Of a DNA stretch of 64,000 nt, positions 35,984-49,000 are shown piece after piece. The DNA comes from Davidsoniella eucalypti (lineage: Eukaryota > Ascomycota > Sordariomycetes > Microascales > Ceratocystidaceae), in the NCBI GenBank assembly GCA_004009845.1, contig RMBW01000025.1, forward strand, positions 186,001-250,000. Reading direction: 5' to 3'. How positions within the stretch are numbered: the first letter of the stretch is position 1; each line of letters starts with the position of its first letter. The notes below the pieces were generated by a model. That model made no database searches. It saw nothing but the letters and a program-made list of their open reading frames with translations, and had not been told where the DNA came from. The translations under genes were made by a program, and so were the position numbers.

Positions 35984-35991
35984 TCACGTGA
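35984..35991 (+). promoter_or_regulatory. TCACGTGA E-box upstream of QCR10
   Basis: Palindromic CACGTG element that also fits the Cbf1/CDEI consensus RTCACRTG (GTCACGTG). It is about 140 bp before the QCR10 ATG. Cbf1-type factors regulate respiratory QCR genes in yeast, so a role here is plausible but inferred. Confidence 0.4.
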
Positions 35992-36127
35992 CGATTAGTC
36001 ATCAATATTGAAGATCGCGATCTTTGCCGAACAACGACTCTAAAATCCCACCCGAAACCTCTAGATCTTGCATCTCCCACACGTTAATCTACGCGCAAAT
36101 CCCTGTGTGCTCTCTAATAAAATCGCA

Positions 36128-36863
36128 ATGTTTGCTGTAAGTAAAGCCAAAGCCTTCTACTACTGAATTTCCACCACCACGAAGTTCAATCGGTTTCCAA
36201 TTGAGCTCATACTTCCCAGTTGGCCTGCATAACTAACGTGCGACCTTTTTTTCTTGCTTGTAGACTTCCGCCGCGAGAGCTGCTTTCCGCAGCAGCTATG
36301 GTCCTAAGTATGTCCAGCCATGATTTTGCTTGAGGATCTCTATATATTTGCGTCCCGTACTACTCAGTCGCCAAATCCCGATCTATCCGTACATTACGTT
36401 ACCCACTTAGGCTGCCGATACTCGATGACCGCCAACCCACCTCACGACATGAACACCAACACCAATACATGACTAATCGCCTTGGAATCTTCAGGTACCA
36501 CTACCAGCCTTCCCTGTTCGGCCTGAACGTGAAGCAGTGGACCCGTGTGTAAGTTGGACTCTCAATGGCTGCCCCGGACAGGTAGGAATGACCATATACC
36601 TACTCTACAAATCGTTAACAATTTTGCTACAGTGGTGTCGTGTCCAGCTTCTATGGTGTTGCTGCCGGTGTTGCCGTCATCTTCTTCGCCTCGGGCGTTC
36701 CCCGCCTCCAGGAAGACGTTCTGAAGAAGATCCCCTTCGTTGCTGGCTTCTTCGGCAAGACCATCCACCCCGCTGACAACGTAAGTTTGTTCCGCTCGCC
36801 CGTCCAATGCCGTATATCTGTATGTGAAACATATCGAACTGACCTATCCCATAGCCGTTCTAA
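36128..36863 (+). CDS. QCR10: Cytochrome bc1 complex subunit 10
   Basis: Small accessory subunit of mitochondrial complex III. Five exons, 36128-36136, 36264-36307, 36495-36548, 36633-36780 and 36855-36863, encode 87 aa. First and last exons are only 9 bp (Met-Phe-Ala and Pro-Phe-stop). All introns are GT-AG with GTAAGT or GTATGT donors. The protein has an Arg-rich mitochondrial N-terminus ('TSAARAAFRSSYGPKYHY'), one membrane segment ('VVSSFYGVAAGVAVIFFA'), and the family C-terminus 'GVPRLQEDVLKKIPFVAGFF' followed by 'HPADNPF', matching yeast Qcr10 (…GWPKFQDTLYKKIP…). Length is normal. Upstream TCACGTGA may link it to respiratory control. Confidence 0.92.
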
Positions 36864-37897
36864 ATAATTTTTTTCCCTCTTATCTCTTATCCAGTATTAT
36901 AGCTGCCTTATGTACAAAACGTCTTTTATAACTTTAGATTCCCGTTGGGCGAATGATACTCTCTTATAAGCTGTCATTGTTTGCCCTGGTTCTTGTGCTA
37001 TCCACGTATGTAAATATGGCAGGTTAAAAGGATATTAAATAGCAGAGCGTATATCTATCTCGCTGGCCGTTCTGTGACTTATCCACAAATGTAGATTGAT
37101 ATAACCCTAACGTGCAACACTGACGACAAGTTTACCAATGTTACCGTCTACTGGGGCCCAGTCACTTTTGAGTTTAAGCGCGATAGAGCAAATAGACGTT
37201 GAGAATAGCTGATTTAAAGAGTGTGCATAGCTGTATATATAATTGAAAAAGTTGAGAAAAAAGGTGTCTTTAAAGACTTGCGGAAGAAGAGCACCATTTC
37301 CGTGTGCTACTCCAACATCCGACTTTTATAGTACCCAAGAGTTGAAACTACCGTAATTTGCCACTACATTTGCCGTTGTTGTCGTTTTGCTGCGAGGCTC
37401 AAGTGCCGGTATAACTAGCGACTTGGGCGCTCCCAGGTATAGCAACCCCCCTGTTTTAACCACGGCTAAGCTAAGCGGCAGGGCCTCGTGGGAAGTGTTT
37501 TGGGCTGGGAGTTGTTGGCAAGTTCCAGTGCAAGCAAGGTAGTTGTTTAGCATCCCGGACGGTTGTTTTATTCGTTTTGACTACACAAGTACATATATAG
37601 GCAAGGTAGGCAGCACATTTGAAAGCTAGACGGTTTTGGTGGGATCTTGGACACTTGAGCAACATTTTGGAGAACCAGCCTCCTTATAATATATCACAGG
37701 ATATCATTTCTTATTTCTCTTCTCTAACTCTTTGATTTTGCTATACAATATTAGCGTTGCTGAATCGTTGGCCTTAACGGACCGATCAGAACTGATATTA
37801 GCGCATTTTAACGATCTGGAATCTTTTTTTTTCTCCTTGTTTATATTGTCTATTACTATACAGGTGTTATATTACATCATATAGTCACACAGCCACC
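36864..37897. other. Intergenic spacer QCR10 to acyl-CoA ligase
   Basis: About 1 kb. No coding frame with family features; a moderately GC-rich patch around 37330-37690 has only short frames. Holds the ligase promoter. Confidence 0.45.
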
Positions 37898-39859
37898 ATG
37901 TCTGCAGCCATATCTGGAACATTAGGAACTGCAATTCCGAAGCGCAACATCTTTGATTTTGTCTTCGACGCTCCCTTCCAGACGGAAAACGCCTATACAA
38001 CGCCGTCGCAATGTGTCGCGCCAATTCCCCAAGACCGTCCAATCTTTGTCGACAACAAGACTGGCAAGTACACTTCACCATCCACACCATTGTCGCATGT
38101 ATAGCACACTAACAAGACACTAGAACGTAAACTTACACATCGCCAAATCAAGCAAGATGCTCGTAGCGTCGCTGCCGGTCTACAGGCGCTCGGCCTAGAC
38201 TACAACGATCTCATCGCCCTGCCTCCAACGCCGACATGCGCCAACCCGCAAATCGCGCCCATTGTGCTCATCCAGCTACCGAACTGTCTTCCCATGGTAA
38301 CGCTAACCATGGGCGTCTTCGCCGCTGGCCTCACGGCAACTCTAGTCTCGCCCGCCCTAACTGCCGACGAAAGCGCCTGGATCTTGCAGAACTCCCGCCC
38401 GCGCATCGTCATCACTTCCACCACGGGCTATGCTGCCATGAAGCAAGCGCTAGCTAAGCAGGAGGACACAGCATGCTTTGCAGGCGTCAGGGTGTACACC
38501 GTCGACGTGGCGGGAGATTCTTACCCGCTGTCGACGGCGGAAAAGAAGGCTTCGCCTTCTGGCCACGACTGGACGGAGCTCTTGGGGTCAGCTGAGACGC
38601 TGAAGTTCAGTGAATCGCTAGTATCTGCGGAGGCTTGGTCGAACCGCACGGCTGTGGTCTTGTGGTCTTCGGGTACTTCGGGCCAGTCTAAAGGCGTGTT
38701 GCTTTCCCATAGCGCGATGAACTTCTCGCTAGTCTCGCTCTGGCACGATGCCGACTACTACCAATTCCAGCAGCCGAAACTTCTTGGCTACGTGCCGTTC
38801 TACCACGTATTCGGTCTTCTCAACATCTTCATCCTTTCCATAGCCTCAGGAAGCACTGTGTATACCATGCCAGCATTTAACCTAGAAGCCGTCCTCAAGG
38901 CTGTGCCGAAACACAAGATCACTTACTTCCACATGGCCCCGCCGGTAGCCGTGATGCTCAGCAAGGCCGCCATCGTCGAGCCCTACGCCAAGCGTGACCC
39001 GGCCACTGGCAAAAACGCTTTCGCCAGCGTCATCGCCGGTGTGACGGGTGGCGCCCCGCTGGGCCACGACATCATCGAGCAAGTCCACCAGCGTCTTGGC
39101 TTCCGCATACGTCTCGGCTACGGCATGTCCGAGGCCTGCAGCGTCACCACGCAACCCGGTATCTCCGCCGGCGATATGGCTTTCCAGGCCGGCGATAGCG
39201 GCCGCCCCCACTGGGGTGTACAGCTCATGATCGCCGCCGATGCGAATACCTTCGCACCCGGAAGCCCCCTGCTACCTGCAGCTGTCCATACGCCTGGTGA
39301 GATCTTGATCCGCTCGCCCAAGCTCATGTCGGCGTATCTGCCTATCGGTGGGCTTGTTTCCGGCGCCAAGATCGATATGGACCCTACTATGGCTGCGTTG
39401 ACGCCCGATGGCTGGCTGCGTACAGGTGATGTCGGTACAATAGACGCCGGCGGTTACCTACGCATCACCGACCGCATCAAGGAGCTGATCAAGGTACGGG
39501 CTTACCAAGTAGCTCCTGCGGAACTCGAGGCTTTACTAAGCTCTGATCCGAAAGTCGCAGATTCGGGTGTCATCGGCATTTATGACAAGTCAGAAGCAAC
39601 AGAATGGCCCCATGCTTATGTCGTTGCTCAGGACCAGAGCCTAAGTGAGCTTCAGTTGCGCGAGTTGGCGATGGATCTTAAGAAGCTTATAGAGGTAAAG
39701 ACGGCCAAGTATAAATGGCTTATTGGCGGTATTGTGTTCGTCAAGCAGATCCCTAAGTCACCAAGCGGCAAGATTCTGCGTCGTATTCTAAGAGACGGGA
39801 AGGTTTCGGGCTTTGAAGTCAAGTTATACGAAAAGAAGAAACGCGATGTAAAGCTATAA
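37898..39859 (+). CDS. AMP-forming acyl-CoA synthetase, 4-coumarate-CoA ligase-like
   Basis: ANL-superfamily enzyme activating a carboxylic acid with ATP and CoA. Exons 37898-38063 and 38124-39859 encode 633 aa. No GT donor fits the required phase; a GC donor does (ACTG|GCAAGT, with CTAAC and CTAG), giving 'VDNKTERKLTHRQIKQDARS', the expected family sequence. The 60 bp intron would therefore be GC-AG. Motifs: P-loop 'SSGTSGQSKGVLLSH' (about 237-251), 'GYGMSEAC', 'GWLRTGDVG', 'DRIKELIKVRAYQVAPAELE' and 'PKSPSGKILRR' with the catalytic lysine near residue 605. The C-terminus VKL is a weak PTS1-like tripeptide, so peroxisomal location is possible. Substrate unknown. Convergent with the F-box/LRR-like gene; no biosynthetic cluster around it. 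Confidence 0.9.
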
Positions 39860-40865
39860 ATGACTGACAGCCATGTATCATTGTAATTCTTAGGGTTAAA
39901 TATCACGAACATGTAGCACTATTCAATTCTACATTACTAATTTCATATAACTAGTGACATTTACATACTGGTTCTGTGAAGTAGTCAACTAAGCCATATT
40001 TTCATATAAGTTACGTTTGGGTATTTAGAAAAATATATTGGATCTAGTACAAATGCAAGCCTGCATAGCTCATGCTGCATAAAGAAGAAAAAACGAGAAC
40101 GGAAAAAAGTGGTATCTCGTGGTGCTGCGCTTTTAGAGTTGCCTTTGCTACTACGCCATGGAAAGAAGCTCACATGAACTTCAATGAACTTTAGAGAGAT
40201 TATATAACAAATGAAAAATAAAAGAAAAACGACATCCCCAAGCAAGAAGAAAGACTGGTATCTCATAGCAACAAAGGCAAAAAGGGGGTCCAAGACGAAA
40301 GAAAACAGCAAACCAGGTATCAGAAACAAAACACCCAGAGTAGAAAAAGGTAAAAAGCAACTAATCAAAGCACCGGCCGAGATGACAAGATAACAAGGTA
40401 TGCTATGAGCGCATATGCAAAGGAAAAAAGCAATAGAAGATGGGAATAAAGGATAAAGAAAAGGATATAGACCAGTAGAAATGGCCCTGACGATCAGATA
40501 ACAAAAAAGAATCAGATAATCGTAATCATCGTGACAATCGGCGATGTAATTAACGATAACAATGATAGGTAATGAAGAGAAGGATGACCCCATGGGGCTC
40601 AATCACACCCAGACATTGATAAAGTAATGCACCCCGGCCGACTAAAGCATTAGTGGTATATTATGCAGGAGTTGTGCAGTAGAATAGGCATTGGTAGCCA
40701 ATAGAAGGATATTAAAAGGGTGGAAATGAAGATGAGTGAAGAAGGATCACAGGAGTGAAATGTAAATCCCATCATAATGAATAGTGGGTAAATGGTAGGT
40801 TAACGTCAGATCTCTCGTGTGTTTTTGAACTCCCTCTACGAAGGAAATAGACAAGATAAGATTGA
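39860..40865. other. Convergent intergenic region
   Basis: About 1 kb between two gene ends, A-rich on the plus strand. Long open frames here are low-complexity K/F-rich artefacts. Likely both 3' UTRs. Confidence 0.45.
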
Positions 40866-43024
40866 TTAGATCTTACGGGCGAACATGAATGAGCCGTACA
40901 TACCGCCGACTTCGCAGTCGGCAACAGGGATCTTGCGAGTTCCCCAGTACGACGCTCCCATCTTCCACCAGCGATAGGCTTCCTCATGGCGCATTCTCTT
41001 AGTCAGACGCTCATTTTTGCGAACCAGCCAGTAGCGTGCGCCCTCTTCTGAAACAGCCCATCCATGAGAGGCCACGGCCTTTTGCGAAGCACGCATCCGC
41101 TTGGCCACATTCTCCGAGACCTCAATGACTTGAAGAGGCTCGGAGGGTGAGTCAAGGATCTGGCAGTGCTTGTCGAATAGATAGTCTAGATCCATGGTGC
41201 TGAACATGTCCGAGACGTCAAGGTAGCGGAGAGTGTGGTTTGTAGAAGGCTCAGGCTCCTCGCCGTTCAACTTCTTCTCGGGGCAAATCAGACGGCCAAC
41301 CTGGCTGATGTCAATGCCACGACCAATACCCAACTCTTCAATCTGGGGGACAACGGTCATGAGCATGTCAATGTTATGAGGGGCCATGCGCGCACCCTTT
41401 AAGTTTAGCGATTTGAGTGTAGGAGGCAGGATAGTCAAAAGACGGGAAACCTCATCTTCATTGAACATCTGGTGACTAGTGGCATCGGTAGACACATTCA
41501 ACACAACCAAGGTATTACGCACGCTAGGATGATGTTGGATGAAGTTGAGTACGCATTCGGCTGACAAAGAGACACACTTGGACAGGTTGAGATGTGTGAT
41601 TCTAGCCGTAGTAGGGATAGAGAGAAGAGCCTGATCAGTCATACGGCAGCTGGCAACATCTAGATGGGTTAGTCTCTCTAAGCGAGGCATGATAGTCTCG
41701 TACACGGCGGCTGGCAACATCATGCACTTGTGGAAAGATACGCGGCGGATGTTGAGGGGCGTTGTCCAGAGTTCATGGTCCTCGAGAGCCTCTTCCCATG
41801 ATTGTTTGAAGATTCGGCCAGAGCAGCCAGCAAAATCGACGGCTTGAAGTTTGCAAAGCCCATAGAATAGTTTCTTGATAACATCTGCGCTAAGGTCCTC
41901 AACGATGTGTTCCTGAGCCAGGAATTCACGAACATTGGGCGTAAGCTCCAAGCATTGCAACAAAGTCTCCTTGGTCAGGTTTTGGGCCTGGGAACGCGCA
42001 CTGCCAGTAGAAAACAGCACGTTGGGGTTGAAGTGGTTAAAATCAAGGCGCTGGACAACAGCTCCCAAGTAATTGTCCTTCTCTATAGCCGTCAAGAACT
42101 TGCGGAAAATCTTGGAGTGAGGAATAGTGACTTTGCGATAGAGAGTCTGCAAAGTAGCGACGTGAAGGGTGCGTGAAGTGTTCAGCAGAGCAATAAGATC
42201 GCCGTTGCGCTTGGTGATGCCGTTGGTGGGCGTCTCAAGGTACAGCATGTCGATAATAGCGCCTGATGTTGATGTTAGCGTTCCCTCATAGTCTCTAGTT
42301 TGACGAAATTAATTGGCTTACCAAGAATCTCGATGGGAAGATTTTCGAAGAACGAATGACCACCCTCTGGAGTAAGAGCTGCTTCCTCGACATGCGGGAT
42401 CTCAGGCATAGCCCACATCATGTTGAGCATCTGCAGATCCGAGAAGCTACGACTGCCATGCTTTCCGCGAAGGCTAATTTTATTGCAGCCACGTAGAGTG
42501 TCGATGGGTTGCCAAGCATCAGGAGACAAATGGTCGACTATGGCGTTGTTGCCCTTGGCGTGGCGTGCAGACGGGATATCGGAGTCATCAACGCTGCGTT
42601 TGTGCCCATGCTGTTGCATCTTCGAAGACAACTCGCCCAGCGACGGAGCTGGCGCAAAGACATTGCGAGAAGGGGCAGGCGAGACAGTGGGTGAAACGAT
42701 GGGGGAGTCAGCAATGGCGCTCTCGATAGCGTAAGTGAAGGCTGAAGTCTTGGAATGGGTGAAGGTCTGAGCCAGGCCCAGCTCGTCTTCACGGACGGAT
42801 GAGAAAGAGCCACGACTAGCGGTGCCGTCACGAGGCGAGGGCGAGAGCGAGCGGTTCTCGTCATCAAGATCCATGGCCATGGAGGCGTTGGCCTGGCCTC
42901 TCAGGTCGCAGGCGCCATCGGGCTGCTGGATGCTAGCAGCGCCGGCATCATGAGAGCCAGCATCAATATGATGAACAGAGCGAGGAGACGAGCTGAAAGA
43001 GGTTCGGGAGGGGGTGGCAGCCAT
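40866..43024 (-). CDS. F-box/leucine-rich-repeat-like protein
   Basis: Exons 43024-42322 and 42262-40866 encode 699 aa; the 59 bp intron has GTAAGC, CTAAC and CAG. The ATG at 43024 is the first in frame. The first 220 residues are Ser/Pro rich and disordered. The intron lies inside an F-box-like segment that only appears after splicing: 'FFENLPIEILGAIIDMLYL', followed by 'LIALLNTSRTLHVATLQTLY'. Degenerate leucine-rich repeats follow, e.g. 'LERLTHLDVASCRMTDQALL', 'ARITHLNLSKCVSLSAE' and 'PTLKSLNLKGARMAPHNIDM'. The C-terminus ('EEAYRWWKMGASYWGTRKIP') is aromatic rich. F-box proteins act as SCF ubiquitin-ligase adaptors, so that is the likely role; Skp1 binding is not demonstrable here. Confidence 0.78.
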
Positions 43025-46000
43025 ATCGATATTCACAGACGGTTACAGAGGATGTTGGGAGGCCACAGTCGACGTAGAAATGACGATACTAGAAGATCGA
43101 GAGATAAAAGAAGAAGAAGCTGTTTAGGTAAAGGTGATGGGCTACAACGAGGCCGCGATGAGAAGGCAGAAGGATGACTAGATGGGCAACAGGCAGGAGG
43201 TATCGTTTAGGAAACAGTGTTTGTGTAGATAGCAAAATAAGCAGTTTCTTTCTCTGGTAAAAACGATGTAGAGAATAATGAAGAAGATAAAAATCGAGTT
43301 GGCGAAGAAGCGTACTTGCGATGAACAAAAAAGTGGCAGCCAATATAATTAATTAATACTAGCACGCAGCACAGGCAGGTTCGGATGTGGTTTCTGAGAA
43401 TGGATAGATGCAAGGCCCAAAACAACCAAATATTGCTGTTATGTGTTTGGAGTACACAGGCTCCGGGGCTAGTTCTTATTAGTCAGATGTGGTTAGTTTT
43501 AGGTAACGAGAAAGCCATTCTGGCGCTGGAGGGGTCTGAGGCAATGTGATGCGGGGATGGAGTGACCAAGCAAATCAGACAGCCAAAATTGCAGCAAGCG
43601 AAGAAAGGCACGGAAACGCATGGAAATGGAGCGAGTTAGGGGTTGAGAGAGCGAGAATTTGGATATTGCCGGTTGGTGATGTTGTTGTTGCCATGTTGCC
43701 TGTTGTTGTTGCTGTTTATGTGATGTCTAGATGCAGCAACTAACACCGTCGCCGTCGTCAAATCAGGAAACAGCCAGGAAGCTTGTTTGGGTCAGGCCAG
43801 CCAAAAGTATTTCTCCAACGCCAACACATTACAGGCCACATACAGCAACGACAACATCAATAACAACAATAACAATCAATGATGATAGCAATGACGGAAG
43901 AAACTGGGCAAGGCTTACACTGAAGCGGTTCTATTGAGCGTATAGACTATGTAGCAAATTATACAATAAAGACAAAAGACTCGGGATTTCTCGCTCCAAC
44001 TGGCGGCAGCAGCCATATATATAGTTATGTGATAAAAAAAGACAGAACAAACTCTGCTATACTAATTACTCGTTCCATCATTCTAGCTGCTTTCCTTGTT
44101 GTTTTCGTGGCAAACTGCGCGGAACAAGTCAAGCGCGAAGTCGGTCTTCATTCTCGGGTCTCATCCTACATCGAGTCAACCCAAGGCGAATGCCGAACGA
44201 CTCAGTATTGACAGCCTACCGCCAGAAAGACACGCTTTGCTTCCCTTTTAGGCCTACGAGGGAACTCGCCGTCATTGCCCATGAGAGCGGGACCGGCCAT
44301 CTGAAAGAGATTCTCTATGAGAGATATGCGCTAGTCAGTCCCTTCCTTGTGTGGTTGAATCCCGGCTGTCCCTTTGATTGCCTATGCTGGCCGATGCTGG
44401 CCATACTATAATAGTGAGAGAAAAAAAATTGCAACGACGCTAATCAGTGTTTTGTAAGCTCGTTTCTTTACTAAAGAAAAAGAGAGAAATCGCTGCCCGA
44501 TGAGGGAAGGACCGAGACACAAGGCATCCCAATTGGGGAATTAGACGTTCAATCAATTCAATAAAAAAGCAGAGCACTAAAATGCACCGGGTTGCCGTCA
44601 TCAAAAGAAAAAGGTCCCGCAATTCCTGAAATCGAATCGCAGGCTATTTATTACCTCTTTGTAGTTTCTCGGTCTCTAAACACCGAACATAACAGCGGAG
44701 ACCGACGTCGTCCTCGATTTGAGTGTGTAAATGACATCTTTATCTCTCAGTTATCTTCAATATGGTTTTCCTATTGATTGATCGTCTCTGGACAAGATAA
44801 CGAGGCCCGAAGAGAGTTATCAACAATACCCAAAACAACCCCCCGGTCGCCGTCATCGCACCTCATCTTGACCCTATAAATGGCCGCATCGGCATAGACT
44901 AGTCAGCGACTGGGCAGCTCGTACTTACGAAGGGCAAATCCAAATCCAATAGCAACAGCATTCCGTCCTTGTTAATCCACTAGCTGACGAGCTACTATTC
45001 AGCATTACAACCAGGTCGCTCTAGATTGGCTCAACGGCACCAGTAACATTACAATGCAATGCAGCCTGGCCTTATTTCCTGCTGCAACTATGGCCAACAC
45101 AACAAAGCAATTTGTCCATGATATTCTATCGATTAAGTAATGGAAATAGGGTCTTTACATGTACAGTGCTAGCCCATGTCATATGCCCTAACACTTATCC
45201 CCCGGCCGCTGGATCGTGAGTTTCCTGACACGAGATCACTAAGCAACATATACCAGCTTGCCTTGCTTCCATGTGACCTCGACAGACGGCCTTCACAGAT
45301 CCCTAGTCTCTTTTACAAAGGCCGCCCAAGGGAGATGGGTGTCCCAAAGAGGAAACTCTGTACAAACGGTACGAAGACTAAACTCCGCATCCGGGGATGT
45401 GGTTTAGCCTCCCCGGTTACCTAGTGAAATATATATAAGTCCATGTCCAGAAACTATAGTATTTGGATATACGGACTATAAGAGAAAGCTCGCATATCCC
45501 AATTGGGAAATAATGTCTAGGCTTTTATGCCCTTACTTTTTCTGCCGGGGTTTTTTTTTTTATAAACTGCCCCTCGATTTGATTTGGTTCTATTTAGCGT
45601 CTACCTAAATCACTAAGATCATACGACGCCGGATTGGTTACCGGACAGATATTTAAAGTTGTGCCTATATATTAAAGTTGTTTTGGCAATTTTAAAGTGT
45701 AAAGACTAGGTTGAAATGTAGCGATAAGTGCAAAGCAAAGAAAGAGGAAAATAGTAGAAAGAAGCAGTAAAAACAATATAGAGGAAACAAGAAGAGGGAA
45801 AAACCTTGTCACAGCTGTAGAGTCCTCCGCTCGACAAACTCAATAGCTTTGTATGTTCGGGACACCGCCCCCTAGCCCCGAAGAACTAGTGGTCCACGCC
45901 CACTACGAGCAGCAAAAACATCAAGGCAAATAAAACATGAAAAACAGAAACAAAAACCACACCAAATCTTCCTCAGTCACTTCCCCCCTCAATCTTGCAT

Positions 46001-49000
46001 CATGCCCCAAAAATTGAGCAAAGCCCTTTATTGGGCGTTTTTGCAGCTTGAAAGATTTGACAATTGAATTCTGATTGATTTAGAAAACTAAAGTCTCTTG
46101 AAGAATGTAGAGTATCATGGTCCTTTCACATTTATTTTCGTTCTAAATGCTATGTCATGTGCTTCACCTAACGCTGTCTCGTGTGCAGTTTTAGATGACA
46201 ACATGTTTGTAGAGCTGTCCCTATGACTAAGATTTAAGCCCCAATTTAGTGAGCTTTACAAACCTTGATGGAATTCAAAAAAGAACTGTGCTTAGGTTTT
46301 TTTTTTCTTTTTGGAAGCGGTGTGCCAAATATGAAAGGCGGTGTAGATTAGTTTCTCTTCTTATAGTGCGTATAGACTCTATATATATAACAAAAGTCAA
46401 TGAAATTCCAAAAACAAATAACGACTTAAGAAAAAAGCGCCTGTGACACCCAAATTGCTGGGGCAGGCAAAACAAAAATACTACCCTGTTTGTGACCTCC
46501 TTTGACCAGAATTGTAAGTAAAGTCCCCAAGAAGCCATAGAAACATCATGTATGCCATTCTGGTATCTCCAAGCGACATCTTCCCCATGTTGGTATTTTT
46601 TTTATAATTTTTTCTATACTTACGATGATGAACCTGGTCATCATTCTCCATCGATAATCTTAGAAGACCGGTCAGTACGAAAGAAAAATATGATGTGCAG
46701 TTTATTCTCCTTCTACGTCCGTTCCTTCCCGCAATGTGGAAAATCTATGGCAACAATTTTTCTATGGGAATGACAAGGGAAATGGAAAAGTGTTAAAAGC
46801 AAGAAAAAAAAAGTCAGCAACTTTCCAATCAATTACATAAAGACAACCACCTTTGAACCAGCCTCGTGATGCTGAATTTTTCACCATTGGTAGAAATAAC
46901 GAAGTAAATGGCAAGCTCCCTTGCTCAGCGCTTGCAGTTGCTTCTCCAACTATTTACTTTGTTTTTTCTTGCCAACAGGATTGCAGCCTGAATTAGCAAC
47001 GTAATTGCTAACAAAGCACGATTCCTTTTGGGCTCGTTCTTGTTTCTTTACTTTGGGACCAAAAATCTCTTGTTCGCCTCTTAGTCATGATAATTGGATT
47101 TTCTCCTACGGTAACAATTGAACAATAAAACCAGCTGACTAGCATCTATTGGAGAACTAAAAATAAAATAAAATAAAAGCAAAGACAATAATAATATACT
47201 AAGGAGCTGGTTACATTTGCATATAGTAACTATGCAGTTTTTTTGTTCTTTATACTGCATATGTTCAGTATTTATTGCCTCACGAATCGCCATCGTGGTG
47301 TTGACAAGCGCCATCTCGCCTCGTTTCTTTCATCACTATGCATAATTTTAGCTAATATTCAACTATGTATGTTTTCCCCCTCCTGCATGGCCGCATTTTC
47401 TGATACACATGTCTACGACACAACATAATATCTCTAAAATGGCACCGTCTCCCGTAAATCAAGACACTTCCAACCTAAAACATAAAATAAATAAACTAAC
47501 AAAAAGCACCACATGGGATGGGTGTGTGCCGTGATGCAAAATGAACCCCCAGTGTTCTCCAAATACGCCAAATGAACGAGTATTGGCTACTTTCACGCCC
47601 CCATAATACAACTTTAAACAGAGAACTGGTGGCTCTACTATAGTGGAAGCTTTGGTCAGCATCTTATGTGACGACTTGCAAAGCCGTGTACAACCACTGT
47701 CCCTTTCTTTCGTTGCTACATTACCTCGTCATGTTATTTGGCTTGGAGAAACTGTTAGACGAAGAAGCTATTTCTGACTAACAGAAACTCCCCTGTCTTC
47801 CATTTCTGCTGCACTTACGGCTAGACTAGCTGTCCGTGTCATGTTTTCTCATCACGATGTTTTTTGGCATTGCTAAATTCTAGGTCACGTTATCTCGCTT
47901 CCACCGCCTCGAGTCAGAAATCTCACGATACTTGTAATTTTTTTTTTTGTTGGGGAGAGATGGGCAAGGAAGACAACATACAAAGAATGAGTTGGCTAGC
48001 ATGCTTTTGTTCTACAATATCAATAATTGGCCTATGTGGCTGCATGTCAACCTCACGTTTTTGGTCTCAAGTTTCCTTTTTAACCCTGCTTAGTCTACAA
48101 TAACTCCTTTCTTCTCCTTCTTTACCCCAGAAAATGCATCATCGTGATTCTCAGGAATAAGAAGAAGCGACGAGGACCCCCTTCTTCGCTTTTTTTCTTG
48201 TCTTTCGATTTGTCTCATAAATTACCCCACAAAGACCTCTAGAACAAAGAGGATAGAAAAAGAAAAAAAAAAAAAGAACCCGTGACAATCCTAAAACCCG
48301 GCTCTACCTATTATTCGTCTTATTAACCCAGCATAAGTTCAAAAAGGTACCAGCACAGGACAGATCGTAGATGGTACGCCCGCAAGACGATTAATCGACG
48401 TAATATAAGAAAAACCTAAGAATAAAGAATAAAAAGCTAAAAATGACTACTCCAGACTTACCTCCCAGCCCCTAGCTTACACAAGATATAGCTTGATACC
48501 ATGCAGACAACAAAGACATTAGAGGTTGATGTACCCCAGATAATCGGTAGTTGAGTGAATAACCGGTTTGCCAAGGCACAAAGACAGGGTCTTTCTTTGC
48601 CTCCAACCTCTACCCAACAGCACCTTCATCATCTTTATTCAATGCTACTTTTCTGTTTCCCTTTCTAGGTCCTTTTCTTTGTCAAAGAAACGTGTTTCCA
48701 TTTAGGAGAACAACACAAGCCAGTCTCCTCCATAAAAAATAACAAATTAAAATTAAATAAAAAACAAGGGAAAAAGGGTTGCTCGGAATATATTTCTTGT
48801 CTTGGTAGAACCCCATATAATACAATATATATGGCTGTTTGCTGAACTAAGGTCACATGAGCTCCTAACGTGATGTCAAATGAAGGTGGGCCTCGAACTA
48901 GCAATTCCACTTATCCAAGTTCCGGTAGCAAACATTCTCACATATACGAACCCTAACTTACATCAAATAACAACTCGTGGACTCAAAAACATCATATTTC

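Larger units (their letters stand above)
31387..36127. other. AT-rich accessory island
   Basis: A 4.7 kb AT-rich block between MED4 and QCR10, with one secreted-protein gene, a decayed tandem repeat and diverged dispersed repeats (separate entries). It also has a short ACACAGAAAA-type tandem around 32229-32260 and CAAA repeats near 35727-35741. A GC-richer stretch at 35575-35720 looks unlike its surroundings and may be a transposon remnant. No other gene supported. Confidence 0.5.

Noticed and set aside
40211..40602. Lys-rich plus frame and Phe-rich minus frame in the convergent spacer
   Set aside because: A-rich low-complexity DNA explains both. No start context or homology.
45176..45424. 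82 aa plus frame in the 43-49 kb desert
   Set aside because: It is GC-richer than its surroundings, but I see no domain, signal peptide or splice support. It may be a repeat remnant.
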